Positions 32,079-41,285 of a stretch of DNA of 64,000 bases are shown here, piece after piece; position 1 is the stretch's first letter; every line of letters begins with the position of its first letter. A program made the position numbers and the translations under genes. The stretch is from Marinithermus hydrothermalis DSM 14884. GTDB taxonomy: Bacteria; Deinococcota; Deinococci; Deinococcales; Marinithermaceae. The stretch lies in assembly GCF_000195335.1 (NCBI RefSeq), contig NC_015387.1, positions 1,054,001 to 1,118,000 of the forward strand. Reading direction: 5' to 3'. Under the pieces are notes generated by a model. It searched no databases, had not been told where the DNA came from, and was given only the letters and a program-made list of their open reading frames with translations.

Positions 32079-32447
32079 ATGAACGAGGACACCTTCGATG
32101 AGCGGGAGCTCATCCTCGAGCTCTTTCCTGGCACCTCCCCGGCCTTGCTGCCTCCTGGGGAGGTGTTGTACTACCGGGATGCCCAGGGGTACATCCACAT
32201 CCAGGAGGATCCCCTGCACATGGTGTTCGAGCCGATCCAGATGCAGCCCTCCATCAAGCCGGTCCTGTGCGAGGCCTGCCGCGTGCAGATCTCCCGAACG
32301 ACAGCGGTCTTCGTGCGGGGGGTGGTGCCGGACTCGGGGGGGCGTCGCTTCCGGTACCTGACCCTGTGCGAGGACACCGAGGCTTGCCGGGAACGGGCGC
32401 GGCCTGAGCATTTGAGGGAAATCCTCCGTCGCGGTATACTACACTGA
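32079..32447 (+). CDS. Small protein with a predicted treble-clef zinc site
   Basis: The 122-residue protein has an acidic, proline-containing N-terminal half (ELILELFPGTSPALLPPGE) and a C-terminal half with C-x2-C (LCEAC) and C-x6-C (LCEDTEAC) spaced like the treble-clef zinc finger of FBP/EF-G-binding proteins. The segment RFRYLTLCEDTEACRERARP matches that kind of fold. The role is unknown; ribosome or EF-G association is a guess from the fold. ATG 32079 has GGAAGG upstream and TATGAT (32064-32069) as -10. The greA promoter lies at its 3' end. Confidence 0.65.
   Translation: MNEDTFDERELILELFPGTSPALLPPGEVLYYRDAQGYIHIQEDPLHMVFEPIQMQPSIKPVLCEACRVQISRTTAVFVRGVVPDSGGRRFRYLTLCEDTEACRERARPEHLREILRRGILH
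32412..32440 (+). promoter_or_regulatory. greA promoter inside the end of the upstream gene
   Basis: TTGAGG (32412-32417), a 17-bp spacer and TATACT (32435-32440) form one of the best sigma-70 matches in the window. Transcription would start near 32447. Confidence 0.65.
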
Positions 32448-32452
32448 GTGAT

Positions 32453-32475
32453 ACCCAGGGGATCCCTGGGTTTTT
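32453..32475 (+). terminator. Terminator-like hairpin in the greA leader
   Basis: An 8-bp stem ACCCAGGG/CCCTGGGT with a 3-nt loop is followed by an unbroken T run (32471-32475). It lies between the greA promoter and the greA ribosome site, and also ends the upstream gene's transcript. Confidence 0.72.
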
Positions 32476-32492
32476 CCGAGGACGGAGGGACG

Positions 32493-32963
32493 ATGGCACG
32501 GGAGATCAAGCTGACCAAGGCGGGGTACGAACGCCTAAAGGCCCAGCTCGAGCAGGAGTACCAGCGCCTGGCGGAAGCCACGCGCATCCTTCAGGAGCAG
32601 ATGGAGTCCTTCGAGGACTACGAGGACTCCGGTCTCGAGGACGCCAAGCGCGAAAAAGCGCGGATCGAGGCGCGGATCGACTCTCTTGAGGACACGCTTT
32701 CGCGGGCGGTGATCCTGGAGGACAGCCAGGGCGGGCAGGTCGTGGCGTTGGGGAGCCGCCTGGTGCTGCAGGACGCGGAGTCGGGCGAGGGGTACGAGAT
32801 CCAGATCGTGGCGCCTGCGGAAGCCTCGGTCTTGGAGGAACCCCTCAAGATTTCCGACGAGTCCCCGGTGGGCAGCGCACTCCTCGGTCGCCGGGAGGGC
32901 GAGAGCGTCCGGGTGGAGACGCCCCGCGGGATTCGCGAGTACCGCATTATCTCGGTGGGATAA
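32493..32963 (+). CDS. greA: Transcription elongation factor GreA
   Basis: The 156-residue protein has the N-terminal coiled coil with LTKAGYERLKAQLEQ and the conserved acidic tip (ESFEDYEDSGLEDAKRE). The C-terminal FKBP-like domain includes SPVGSALLGRREGESVRVETP. GreA rescues backtracked RNA polymerase by stimulating transcript cleavage. The acidic tip shows it is a cleavage factor rather than the Gfh1-type inhibitor, although Thermus carries both and close paralogues can be confused. ATG 32493 has GGAGGGA upstream, and the longer frame to 32448 is rejected. Confidence 0.92.
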   Translation: MAREIKLTKAGYERLKAQLEQEYQRLAEATRILQEQMESFEDYEDSGLEDAKREKARIEARIDSLEDTLSRAVILEDSQGGQVVALGSRLVLQDAESGEGYEIQIVAPAEASVLEEPLKISDESPVGSALLGRREGESVRVETPRGIREYRIISVG

Positions 32964-33040
32964 CCCCTTGGGCTCGAGGTCTTCGGCGCGGGGGCGCGAC
33001 GTCCTCGGCCGCCTCGAGCCGTTGATGCGCTGGAGTGAGT

Positions 33041-34540
33041 ATGCCGGAGTGGAGTGAGCAGACCCAGCAGCGCTTGCGGAACCTGGAAGCCCTAAAGGAG
33101 GCGGGGTACGAGGCGTACCCCTACCGCTACCCCAAGACCCACGACGCCGCGCAGATCCTCGAGGCCCACGCGGGCGCCGGTCCTGGGGAGGAGTGGCCGG
33201 AGGTGGTGCGGCTCGCGGGCCGGCTCGTGGCCCTGCGCCGCATGGGCAAGGTGACGTTCGCGCACCTTCTGGACGGCTCCGGGCGGATTCAGCTGTACTT
33301 CAACAAGCAGGAGACCCCGGACTACAACCTCCTGAAGAAGCTGGACATCGGGGATATCATTGGCGTGGAGGGTACGGTCTTCACCACGAAGACCGGAGAG
33401 ATCACGGTGCGGGTCACGCGCTGGACGCTGCTCGTGAAAAGCCTCCGCCCCTTGCCGGACAAGTGGCACGGCATCCGCGACAAGGAGGTGCGTTACCGCC
33501 AGCGCTACCTCGACCTCATCGTGAACCCCGAGGTGCGCGAGGTCTTCAAGAAACGCGCGCAGATCGTGCGTTTCGTGCGGCGGTTCCTCGAGGACCGCGG
33601 GTTCCTCGAGGTGGAAACCCCGGTGATCGTGCCTACCGCCGGCGGGACCGAGGCGCGCCCCTTCCGCACCTACCACAACGCGCTCGGAACCGAGTTCGAG
33701 CTGCGCATCGCCCTCGAGCTGCCCCTCAAGCGCCTCCTGGTCGGCGGGTTCGAGAAGGTCTTCGAGATCGGCCGGGTTTTCCGTAACGAAGGCATCGACG
33801 CCCAGCACAACCCCGAGTTCACCATGCTCGAGCTGTACTGGGCCTACGCCGACTACAACGACGTGGCCCAGCTCGTCGAGGACCTCCTCTCCAGCCTCGC
33901 CAAGGCCATCCACGGCTCGTACACGGTGCCCTACCAAGGGCGCGAGATCGACTTCACCCCGCCGTTTAAGCGCATCTCCTTCGTGGAGACCCTAAAGGAA
34001 CGGGCCGGCCTGGATTTTGATCCGCTCGACCTCGAGCAGCTCCAGCGCTGGGCGCGGGCCAAGCACCCGGAGTTCGCGGACGTGCCGAGCTACAAGCTGC
34101 TCGACAAGCTCTTCGAGCACTACGTGGAGGCCGAGCTCTGGAACCCCACCTTCGTCTACGACTTCCCCCTCGCTATCAGCCCGCTCGCCAAGAAGCACCG
34201 GGAGAAACCCGGCCTCACCGAGCGGTGGGACCTGTTCGTCGCGGGCCTCGAGCTCGCCCCCGCGTACTCCGAGCTGAACGACCCCCTGGACCAGCGAGCG
34301 CGCTTCGAGGAGCAGGCTCGGCGGCGCGAGGCAGGCGACGAGGAAGCGCACGGGTACGACGAGGACTTCCTCGTGGCCCTCGAGCACGCCATGCCTCCGG
34401 CGGGCGGGCTGGGCATCGGGATCGACCGCCTCACCATGATCCTCACCGACATGCCCTCCATCCGCGACGTGATTCTCTTCCCGCTCCTTAAGCCCCGCAG
34501 GCCAGGGGAAGCGGAGCCGGTCTCGGAAGAGGAGGCGTAA
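33041..34540 (+). CDS. lysS: Lysyl-tRNA synthetase, class II
   Basis: The 499-residue protein has an N-terminal OB-fold anticodon domain ([20 protein letters not shown]) and a class II core: motif 1 ([11 protein letters not shown]), motif 2 ([24 protein letters not shown]) and motif 3 ([16 protein letters not shown]). It charges tRNA-Lys. ATG 33041 is preferred, with a GTG 6 nt upstream also in frame. A hairpin at 32970-33018 (GGCTCGAGG/CCTCGAGCC) separates it from greA. Confidence 0.95.
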   Translation: MPEWSEQTQQRLRNLEALKEAGYEAYPYRYPKTHDAAQILEAHAGAGPGEEWPEVVRLAGRLVALRRMGKVTFAHLLDGSGRIQLYFNKQETPDYNLLKKLDIGDIIGVEGTVFTTKTGEITVRVTRWTLLVKSLRPLPDKWHGIRDKEVRYRQRYLDLIVNPEVREVFKKRAQIVRFVRRFLEDRGFLEVETPVIVPTAGGTEARPFRTYHNALGTEFELRIALELPLKRLLVGGFEKVFEIGRVFRNEGIDAQHNPEFTMLELYWAYADYNDVAQLVEDLLSSLAKAIHGSYTVPYQGREIDFTPPFKRISFVETLKERAGLDFDPLDLEQLQRWARAKHPEFADVPSYKLLDKLFEHYVEAELWNPTFVYDFPLAISPLAKKHREKPGLTERWDLFVAGLELAPAYSELNDPLDQRARFEEQARRREAGDEEAHGYDEDFLVALEHAMPPAGGLGIGIDRLTMILTDMPSIRDVILFPLLKPRRPGEAEPVSEEEA

Positions 34541-34599
34541 CCCCTGCCGCCGCGGGCTGTGTATGCTCAACGGTAGGGGCTCTGGAACGCCTTGATCGC

Positions 34600-34635
34600 G
34601 ACGCGCACGGATGGCTGGAGCCCACCGTGCGCGTC
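34600..34635 (+). repeat. Perfect 11-bp inverted repeat in the CDF transporter leader
   Basis: GACGCGCACGG and its complement are separated by 14 nt, ending 23 nt before GTG 34659. No U-tract follows. It could be a leader RNA hairpin or an operator. Confidence 0.45.
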
Positions 34636-34658
34636 CTTGGGATAGGAGTGTGCTTCGC

Positions 34659-35558
34659 GTGACGGTAGAGCCAGCATCCCCCCTAACGGCCGCTCGAGTC
34701 AGTCTGGCGGTGGGTCTGGTGGTGCTGGGGCTGAAGTGGCTCGCTTACCAGCTCACCGGTTCGGTCGCGCTGTACTCGGACGCCCTCGAGTCGGCCGTGA
34801 ACGTCGCGGCAGCGGTGGCGGCGCTGTTGGCGGTGCGCGTCTCGCGCCGCCCGCCGGACGAGAACCATCCCTTCGGGCACACCAAGGCCGAGTACTTCTC
34901 CGCGGTCCTCGAAGGCGTGTTGATCGTGCTGGCCGCCCTTGCGATCGTACGGGAGGCCTGGGGGCGGCTGTTTGATCCGCTTCCACTCGCCGGGCTGGGG
35001 GCGGGCCTGGCGGTTTCCCTACTGGCCGCGTTGGTGAACGCCGCGCTGGCCATGTACCTGATCCGGGTGGGGCGCGCGCGGCGCTCGCCCGCAGTCGTGG
35101 CGGACGGGCATCACGTCGCCGCGGACGTGGTCACCTCGGCGGGGGTGTGGCTCGGGGTGGGGCTTTCCTGGGCGACGGGCTGGTGGGTGCTGGACCCGCT
35201 GATCGCCTTGGGCGTCGCGGTCCACGTCGTGTGGGTCGGCGGGCGGCTCGTGCGGGACTCCGTCGGCGGCCTGATGGATGAAGGGTTGCCGCCGGAGGAG
35301 TTGGAGCGGGTGCGCGGGGTGATCGCGGGCGCGATGGAAGGCGCGCTGGAGGCGCACGACCTCAAGACCCGCCGGGCCGGGCCTTGGACCTTCATCGAGT
35401 TCCACCTGGTGGTGCCCGGCACCTTGAGCGTGGAGGAAGCGCACCGCATCTGCGACCGCCTCGAGGTCGCGCTTAAAACCGCGGTGCCGGACGCGCAGGT
35501 CACGATTCACGTGGAGCCCGAGGGCGAAGCGCAGCACCGCGGGTTCAAGGTTGGTTAA
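34659..35558 (+). CDS. Cation diffusion facilitator family transporter
   Basis: The 299-residue protein has six predicted membrane helices. Metal-site pairs are visible: the [10 protein letters not shown] helix (helix II, S-D-x2-E-x3-N) and the [16 protein letters not shown] helix (helix V, H-x3-D). A cytoplasmic C-terminal domain of about 90 residues carries the usual [12 protein letters not shown] segment. Family members export Zn, Fe, Co or Mn by proton antiport. The metal is not clear. GTG 34659 is preferred to the frame's earlier start because of the AGGAG at about 34644. It converges on sdaAA with a 4-bp overlap. Confidence 0.9.
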   Translation: MTVEPASPLTAARVSLAVGLVVLGLKWLAYQLTGSVALYSDALESAVNVAAAVAALLAVRVSRRPPDENHPFGHTKAEYFSAVLEGVLIVLAALAIVREAWGRLFDPLPLAGLGAGLAVSLLAALVNAALAMYLIRVGRARRSPAVVADGHHVAADVVTSAGVWLGVGLSWATGWWVLDPLIALGVAVHVVWVGGRLVRDSVGGLMDEGLPPEELERVRGVIAGAMEGALEAHDLKTRRAGPWTFIEFHLVVPGTLSVEEAHRICDRLEVALKTAVPDAQVTIHVEPEGEAQHRGFKVG

Positions 35559-36430
35559 CCCTCCGGATCTGCCTCCTCGTCCTCCCCCAGGGCGCGCGCC
35601 GCGAGCTTACGGCCGGTAGGCGTGTCGGCCAGCCCGCCCTCGCCGGTCTCCTTCAGCTCGAGCGGCAGCAACCGCCCGATGCTGGCCATAGCGAGAATCA
35701 CCTCGTCCGGGGGGATCACGCTGCGAATCCCGGCCAGGGCCTGCTGCGCGGCGGACACGGCGTGCACCGCGTAGAACCCGTTCCGCATGACGCACGGCAC
35801 CTCGACGAACCCCCCCACGGGGTCACACACCAACCCCAACGTGTTCTGCAAAGCGAGCGCTGCGGCGTGCGCGCAGGCCTCCGGGCCGCCGCCGAGGAGT
35901 TCCGTAACGGCCGCGGCGGCCATCGCCGCGGAGGAGCCGATCTCGGCCTGGCATCCCCCCGAGGCCCCCGCGATGTAGATCGTGCGGCTGATGATCTTGC
36001 CCACCCCAGCCGCGAGCACGAGCGGCATCACGAGATCCTCGTCCTCGAGCCCCAGGTGGTCGGCCACCCCTATGAGTGCGCCCGGCACGGTGCCCGCGCT
36101 GCCCGCCGTGGGCGCGGCCACGATCCGCCCCATGCGCGCGTTCTCCTCGTTCACCGCCATCGCGTAGGCCTGCACGCGCTTTAAGAGCGGGGCGTTCAAG
36201 GGGTCCGGCGCGTCCCATAGGGTTTTCGCGTTCCAGCCCACCATCCCCGCGACGGAAGGCGCGTCGCTTTGTAGCCCCCGCGTGATGGACTCCCGCATCA
36301 CCGCGAGCCGTTCCCGCATGGCGGAAAGCACCGCTTCCCGGTCCAGCCCGGACTCCTCGACCTCCTCCGCCAACAGGTGCTCCGAGGCGCGGCCCGTAAG
36401 CTCGGCCAGCGCGTTGAGGGTTAAGCTCAT
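35555..36430 (-). CDS. sdaAA: L-serine dehydratase, iron-sulfur-dependent, alpha subunit
   Basis: The 291-residue subunit has the SdaA family motifs [10 protein letters not shown] near residue 105, [20 protein letters not shown] near 155 and [12 protein letters not shown] near 205, whose cysteines bind the 4Fe-4S cluster. With the beta subunit (sdaAB at 50299-50961) it converts L-serine to pyruvate and ammonia. ATG 36430 follows GGGGAGGTG. The two subunit genes usually sit together, but here they are 14 kb apart on the same strand. Confidence 0.92.
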   Translation of the reverse strand: MSLTLNALAELTGRASEHLLAEEVEESGLDREAVLSAMRERLAVMRESITRGLQSDAPSVAGMVGWNAKTLWDAPDPLNAPLLKRVQAYAMAVNEENARMGRIVAAPTAGSAGTVPGALIGVADHLGLEDEDLVMPLVLAAGVGKIISRTIYIAGASGGCQAEIGSSAAMAAAAVTELLGGGPEACAHAAALALQNTLGLVCDPVGGFVEVPCVMRNGFYAVHAVSAAQQALAGIRSVIPPDEVILAMASIGRLLPLELKETGEGGLADTPTGRKLAARALGEDEEADPEG

Positions 36431-36445
36431 AACACCTCCCCGACT

Positions 36446-36474
36446 GTTATACTCGTAACCCACTCCTCTGACTA
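36446..36474 (-). promoter_or_regulatory. Promoter of sdaAA
   Basis: On the minus strand TAGTCA (36474-36469), a 17-bp spacer and TATAAC (36451-36446) precede GGGGAGGTG and the ATG. Confidence 0.5.
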
Positions 36475-36494
36475 GGGGGCAGGCTCGAGCGCCG

Positions 36495-37406
36495 CTAAAA
36501 GAAGGACCGGGTCTCGACGCGCACCCCGTACGTCGGGGACCCCGGTCCGAACCCACCCAGGAGCGCGAGGGCGTACTCGCCGTCGGCCAAAGCTCGGCTT
36601 AACTGGATGGTGAGGTGCCCTTCGGACTCAGCCTTGAGTAAGGCGCGCCCGTCCACCGCGAGCAGGTCGGTTTCGCTGAGGGGGAGGAGTAACTGCCCGG
36701 CCACCTGCGGGCGGCACGGGATCCATGCGCCTTCAAGCGTCCAGAGCGCTTCGTTTAGAAAACCGTTCAGACCCACCAGGACGCGACCCTCGAACGGCGC
36801 GGTGAACCCCCAGGCCTCCCCATGCGCTACCAGCGTGCCCACGAGGCCGCTGCCTCCGAGGCTCACCGCGGCGCGCCCGTCGACGTACAGGGCGTTCCCG
36901 GAAAGATCCAGGCTCCCGAAGGAGCGCTGCGCCCGGAGGAGGGGAACCCAGTGGGCATCACGATAGGCGAGGGCCACGCCCAGTCGCGTCGCGCCGAAAA
37001 ACGCGTCCACCTGAGCAGCCCAAACCCCTTGGCGCACCCCGGCCGCGCTGACCTCATCCAGCGCAAACGGAAGGAGCAGGCGGCCCGTCTCCAAAGGAAA
37101 GCGCAGCTTGCCCAGCGTCACGTCGAACCTTGGAGAGCGGTACCGCAGAAAGGCCTCACGCAAGCCAAGCACGGCCTGGCCCTCCCCGGACGGAAGCGCC
37201 CGAAAGGAAGGGTCCAGCACCGCTTCGACGGAGAACGCCCCCACTTCGTAGCGGCCCTCGAGGTGCCCGGAAAGGCCCCACTCGGCGAGCGGAGGCAGGC
37301 CGGGCGTGGCGTGAGCGCCAAACCCCCAGGCGAGCGAGCCGTGCACCTGAGGGGCTTGGGCGGCGGCGAACCCTATACAGACCAGGACCGCCAGGATCCG
37401 CTTCAT
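36495..37406 (-). CDS. Predicted outer-membrane or periplasmic beta-rich protein of the Lol-like operon
   Basis: The 303-residue protein has a signal peptide ([18 protein letters not shown]) and a beta-strand-rich body with alternating hydrophobic residues, aromatic girdle-like positions, and a terminal strand ending in Phe ([11 protein letters not shown]), as seen in barrel proteins. No exact family was recognised; a porin-like or DUF1302-like barrel is the best guess. Its ATG overlaps the stop of the ATPase gene, so it is the final gene of the export operon and may be its outer-membrane partner. Confidence 0.7.
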   Translation of the reverse strand: MKRILAVLVCIGFAAAQAPQVHGSLAWGFGAHATPGLPPLAEWGLSGHLEGRYEVGAFSVEAVLDPSFRALPSGEGQAVLGLREAFLRYRSPRFDVTLGKLRFPLETGRLLLPFALDEVSAAGVRQGVWAAQVDAFFGATRLGVALAYRDAHWVPLLRAQRSFGSLDLSGNALYVDGRAAVSLGGSGLVGTLVAHGEAWGFTAPFEGRVLVGLNGFLNEALWTLEGAWIPCRPQVAGQLLLPLSETDLLAVDGRALLKAESEGHLTIQLSRALADGEYALALLGGFGPGSPTYGVRVETRSFF

Positions 37407-38095
37407 ACAGAGGCCTCCTCGACCCTGGCCACCCTTCCGTCCTCGAGGTGCACCGTGCGCCGCACGTGCTCGAGCAGGCGCGGGTCGTGCGTGGAAAAGA
37501 CGAAGGTGATCCCGTGCTCCTGGTTGAGGCGCTTCATGTGCTCGATCAGGGCGAGGCCCGTTCTGGAGTCGAGGTTCGCGGTCGGCTCGTCGGCCAGCAC
37601 CACCTGGGGCCGCGCGGCCAAGGCCCGCGCGACCGCAACGCGCTGCTGCTGCCCGCCGGAGAGCTGGTTGGGGCGGCGGTGGCTCAACGCGCGCACCCCG
37701 AGCACCTCGAGCGCCTCGAGGGCCCGGCGCTCCCGCTCCTGCCGGGGCGCGCCGCGCAGCTCGAGGACGAAGGCCGCGTTCTCCAGCGCGGTGAGTACGG
37801 GGATGAGGTTGTAGGATTGGAACACGAACCCGATCTTGTGCAAGCGAACCCGGGCGCGTTCGGTGGCGTTGAGGCGGTCGAGGCGGGTCTCCTCGAGCCA
37901 CACCTCCCCTTCGGTGGGGAGGTCCAGCCCCCCGAGGAGGTGAAGGAGGGTGCTTTTACCGGAGCCGCTGGGCCCGGCGATGGCGGTGAACTCGCCGGGG
38001 TAGATCTCGAGGTCTACGCCCCGAAGGGCCCAGGTCTCGACGCCGTCGCCCCGGTAAACCTTGCTGACGTTTCGCGCGCGCAGTATGGGTTTCAC
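37403..38095 (-). CDS. ABC transporter ATP-binding protein (LolD/MacB type)
   Basis: The 230-residue ATPase has Walker A GPSGSGKSTLLHLLGGLD, the Q-loop FQSYNLIPVLTA, signature [16 protein letters not shown], Walker B VVLADEPTANLDS and H-loop STHD. The Q-loop wording and length place it in the LolD/MacB/FtsE group that works with FtsX-like permeases. It powers the two permeases encoded upstream. Confidence 0.93.
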   Translation of the reverse strand: MKPILRARNVSKVYRGDGVETWALRGVDLEIYPGEFTAIAGPSGSGKSTLLHLLGGLDLPTEGEVWLEETRLDRLNATERARVRLHKIGFVFQSYNLIPVLTALENAAFVLELRGAPRQERERRALEALEVLGVRALSHRRPNQLSGGQQQRVAVARALAARPQVVLADEPTANLDSRTGLALIEHMKRLNQEHGITFVFSTHDPRLLEHVRRTVHLEDGRVARVEEASV

Positions 38096-38105
38096 GATCG
38101 CCTCC

Positions 38106-39323
38106 CTAAGCGGTGAACCGCATGGCCTCGACCGGCTCGAGCTTTCCCGCGACCCAGGCCGGCCAGGCCGCGGCGAAGAGGGCGGTGATGAAGGCCAGCA
38201 TGAGCGTGGCTAGGACCTGCGTTGGGGTGATGCTGGCGTACATGACGGTAGGGATCCCGAACTCCGCGTAGATCTCGGCGATGCTTCCGGGGAAGCTGAA
38301 CCCGCGGCTCATGAGCGCGACGAGGGCCAGGCCCACAGCGCTGCCCGCGAGGCTACCGACACCGACGAGGGCGAGGCTTTCCAGGATCACCATGCGCATC
38401 ACTTGCCAGCGGTTCGCGCCCAGCGCGATGATCACGCCGAACTCCCGAATGCGCTCCACCAGCCCGAGGTAAATCGTGTTCACGACGAGCATCGCGGCGA
38501 GGATAAAGAAGATGGCGGAGTAGACGAGGAGGAGAGGATCGGTGAGCTCTAGGTACGTGGCGAGCTCGGGGTTGGCCTCCCGCCAGTTCTCGATCGCGAG
38601 GCTAGGGCCGAGCTCCGCGGCGAGCCGGTCCTGCAAGCGAAAGACTTCAGGCTCCTGGTTCAGCTTCGTGAGGCCGGGCAGATGGAGCTCGAACCGCGTC
38701 ACCGCCCCGGGAGCGGCGAGCTCTTGCGCGGCCTCGAGGCTGGTGTAAGCCACGCGGCCCTCCACGGCGCTCTCGGGGAAGTCCAGAAGACCCACCACGG
38801 TGTACGCCGCCGCGCCGATTCCCTCCGTTCCGGGCGCGAAGGCAAAGACGGGATCGCCTAGCCCCACCTTGAGGGCCTCGGCCAAGGCGCGGCCCAACGC
38901 GATTTCCTCCAGCGCGCCCGGTTCGGGCAGGCGTCCGGCGGCGAGGTATTCCTCGAGGTGCTCGGTGAACCCCCGAACGCCGATGAGCTGCACGCCCCGC
39001 GAGCGGGTCTCTCCCGCGAGAAGCGCGGGCACCTCCAGAACCGCCCTCAGGGTGGCTTGCGGCGCGGCCCTTCGGATGCGGGCCTCGAGGGCCTCGGCGT
39101 CGCGGATGAGCAGGCGGTCGAACTCCCGCACCTCCCGCCAGTCCTTCACGCGTACCGAGAGGTGGCCCGAGTTCTTGGTGAGGAGCTGAAACATCCCGTT
39201 CTTCATGGCTTCCCCGAGGCCGAAGTAGACCAGGGTGGACATGACCACGAACGCGACCGCGGCCGCGGTCAGGAGGTTCCGGCTCTTGTGCCGCCACAGG
39301 TTACGCCAAGCGAACGCCCACAT
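38106..39323 (-). CDS. FtsX-like ABC transporter permease (LolC/E type), second permease of the operon
   Basis: The 405-residue protein has one N-terminal membrane helix, a large periplasmic domain of about 240 residues, and three helices in the C-terminal FtsX domain (SAIFFILAAMLVVNTIYLG, then REFGVIIALGANRWQVMRMVILES). This layout is that of LolC/LolE and MacB-type mechanotransmission transporters. It is similar in plan to the permease at 40074 but not a close duplicate. Together they probably form the membrane heterodimer. Confidence 0.9.
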   Translation of the reverse strand: MWAFAWRNLWRHKSRNLLTAAAVAFVVMSTLVYFGLGEAMKNGMFQLLTKNSGHLSVRVKDWREVREFDRLLIRDAEALEARIRRAAPQATLRAVLEVPALLAGETRSRGVQLIGVRGFTEHLEEYLAAGRLPEPGALEEIALGRALAEALKVGLGDPVFAFAPGTEGIGAAAYTVVGLLDFPESAVEGRVAYTSLEAAQELAAPGAVTRFELHLPGLTKLNQEPEVFRLQDRLAAELGPSLAIENWREANPELATYLELTDPLLLVYSAIFFILAAMLVVNTIYLGLVERIREFGVIIALGANRWQVMRMVILESLALVGVGSLAGSAVGLALVALMSRGFSFPGSIAEIYAEFGIPTVMYASITPTQVLATLMLAFITALFAAAWPAWVAGKLEPVEAMRFTA

Positions 39324-39332
39324 CCCACCCTC

Positions 39333-40064
39333 CTAAAGGCAGCCTCGCTCCAAAGCTTCGGGGCGAAAACACGCTTCGGGGATCTCCACCCCAAACCGCA
39401 AGTCCCGCATCTCGAGCGTGGTGCGGTAGCCCTCGCGCGTGAGGTCGAGCACCTCGATGCGGGTAGGGAAGAACAGCGCTTCGGCTTCGATAACCTTGGA
39501 GAACACGATGCGCTTCACCGGGTTGCCGCGCTGGTCGTAGTACACCACCTCCTTAGGCACCTTACGCGCAGCCTCCGCGGTAACGACGACCCGACCGAAC
39601 GGCGTGGGCGCGCCGGGCTTAGGGGAGAGGGTAAACACCAGCTCCGAGCCGCTTTCGGTCAGCGTGACGGTGTAGTTCCGCTCGAGGTCACGCCCGGCGA
39701 GGTCGTTATAGCTGAGGTCGGACCCCAAGAACCGGTCGCTTCGCCCGCTGGGCGGCAGGCGCAGGGCGCGTTTGAGCCGCGGGTTATAGATCCACAGGTT
39801 CTCCCCGACCGTGAGGTACGCCTGCCCCGCGTCACGGGGCGGCTCAAGAACCCGCACCAACGCGCGGTCCTCACCGTCACTCACGAACGCCATCACGTAC
39901 TGGGTGGTTCGGTCGGGGCGCTCGACCCGCAGGATGAGGGTAGCCTCGAGGCTGCCGCCCCGGAGGTTGTCCATCACGGCCTCGAGCGCGGCGTTCGCGT
40001 CTTGTGCTTGCACGAACGAGAAAGCGAGGGTGGTGAGGGCCAGTAGGGGAATGCATCGGCGCAT
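39333..40064 (-). CDS. LolA-like outer-membrane lipoprotein-sorting protein
   Basis: The 243-residue protein has a signal peptide (about residues 1-20, FSFVQAQ) and the LolA-like fold pattern. Diagnostic features are the MAFVSDGEDRALVRVLEPPRDAGQAYL segment, NLWIYNPRLKRALRLPPSGR, and FLGSDLSYNDLAGRD, close to the GSDFSYEDL mark of the TP_0789-type proteins. It is probably a periplasmic carrier of a lipidated or hydrophobic cargo. It lies between the two permease genes with 9-nt gaps. Confidence 0.86.
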   Translation of the reverse strand: MRRCIPLLALTTLAFSFVQAQDANAALEAVMDNLRGGSLEATLILRVERPDRTTQYVMAFVSDGEDRALVRVLEPPRDAGQAYLTVGENLWIYNPRLKRALRLPPSGRSDRFLGSDLSYNDLAGRDLERNYTVTLTESGSELVFTLSPKPGAPTPFGRVVVTAEAARKVPKEVVYYDQRGNPVKRIVFSKVIEAEALFFPTRIEVLDLTREGYRTTLEMRDLRFGVEIPEACFRPEALERGCL

Positions 40065-40073
40065 GGTACCTCC

Positions 40074-41285
40074 TTACTCCGCCCGCATGGCTTCCGCGGG
40101 GTTTAACCCGCGGACCCGACGCCCCGGGATAAGGGTGGCGAGAAGCCCGGCGAAGACGACGGTGGCCAGGGCGTACAGGGCGTAGATTGGATGCACGACG
40201 GTGTAGAACTCCTCGGTGAGCCCCGCGGCGGTAAAGGCTTCGCCGCTCGCGGCGAACAGCGGGCCGAAAACGTTATGGGTCGCGGTGTACGTGATGAGCG
40301 CGTACCCGAGCACAAGCCCCGCCACCCACCCGAGGGTGGTGGCCAGGATGGACTCCAGCGCGACAAGGCCGGCCAGGCTGCGGGTGCTTAACCCGAGAGC
40401 CGCGATCACACCGAACTCCCGGGTGCGCTCCATCACGCTGACGAGGACCGTACTGGTCACGGCGGCCGCCGCGAACAACGCGAAGAGCAAACCGATCGGA
40501 ATGGCCATGATCTTGGAGGCCTGCACGTCCGTCTTAATGGGGCCAATCAGGTCCCACACCTGCCGGGCCTCTAGCCCCTCGGGCAGGACGGCCTGCGCGC
40601 GTCGCGCGACCTCAGCCTCGCGCCCACGCGGCACGTCCAAAGCCAAGGTGGTCGCGGTGTCCAGGCCGGTCAACGCCCGAGCGTCCGCAAGGTGCACGAA
40701 CACCGCGGCGTGGTCCACGGTGCTGACGCCCGCATCCACGATCCCAACGAGCGTGAGCCCCCGCGCTTGCGGCCCGGCGAGGGCGGCCGTGTCAAGAACC
40801 ACCCGCTCCCCAAGGCGCACGTCCAAGCGCTCGGCGAGCTTATACCCCAGCACGACCTCCCCCGGCCCCTCGAGCCAACGCCCCTGCCGTACCTTCTGGG
40901 GGACGCGGCTGACCCGCGGCTCGAGGCTCGGGTCGACCCCGCGGGCCGTGACCGGCTCAGAGGCATAGGCCGAACGCAACAACGCGGGGAACTCGAGCCG
41001 CGGCGCGACGGCCCGCACCCCAGGCACCGCCTCGAGGGACGAGAGCACCTCGAGGGAAGGCAGGCCGTTCTCGGGGTCGGGGTCGGCGTACCACGCGACG
41101 CTCGCGACGCGCACGGGCGCGGCGATGTACCGGGCGTGCGCGTCGATAACGGAGGCCGCGTACCCGTCCGCGAAGCTCCAGAAGAACACGGTGGTCAGCG
41201 TGGCGTACGCCACCACGATCACGAGCAGGACCGTGCGTTGCCGGTGCCGCCAGATGTTACGCCAGGCAAGCCGTAGGAGCGTCAT
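40074..41285 (-). CDS. FtsX-like ABC transporter permease, first permease of the operon
   Basis: The 403-residue protein has an N-terminal helix, a periplasmic domain, and a C-terminal FtsX domain with LFALFAAAAVTSTVLVSVMERTREFGVIAALGLSTRS. It lacks an ATPase domain, so it depends on the ATPase at 37403. Its start overlaps the regulator gene in ATGA. Confidence 0.9.
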   Translation of the reverse strand: MTLLRLAWRNIWRHRQRTVLLVIVVAYATLTTVFFWSFADGYAASVIDAHARYIAAPVRVASVAWYADPDPENGLPSLEVLSSLEAVPGVRAVAPRLEFPALLRSAYASEPVTARGVDPSLEPRVSRVPQKVRQGRWLEGPGEVVLGYKLAERLDVRLGERVVLDTAALAGPQARGLTLVGIVDAGVSTVDHAAVFVHLADARALTGLDTATTLALDVPRGREAEVARRAQAVLPEGLEARQVWDLIGPIKTDVQASKIMAIPIGLLFALFAAAAVTSTVLVSVMERTREFGVIAALGLSTRSLAGLVALESILATTLGWVAGLVLGYALITYTATHNVFGPLFAASGEAFTAAGLTEEFYTVVHPIYALYALATVVFAGLLATLIPGRRVRGLNPAEAMRAE

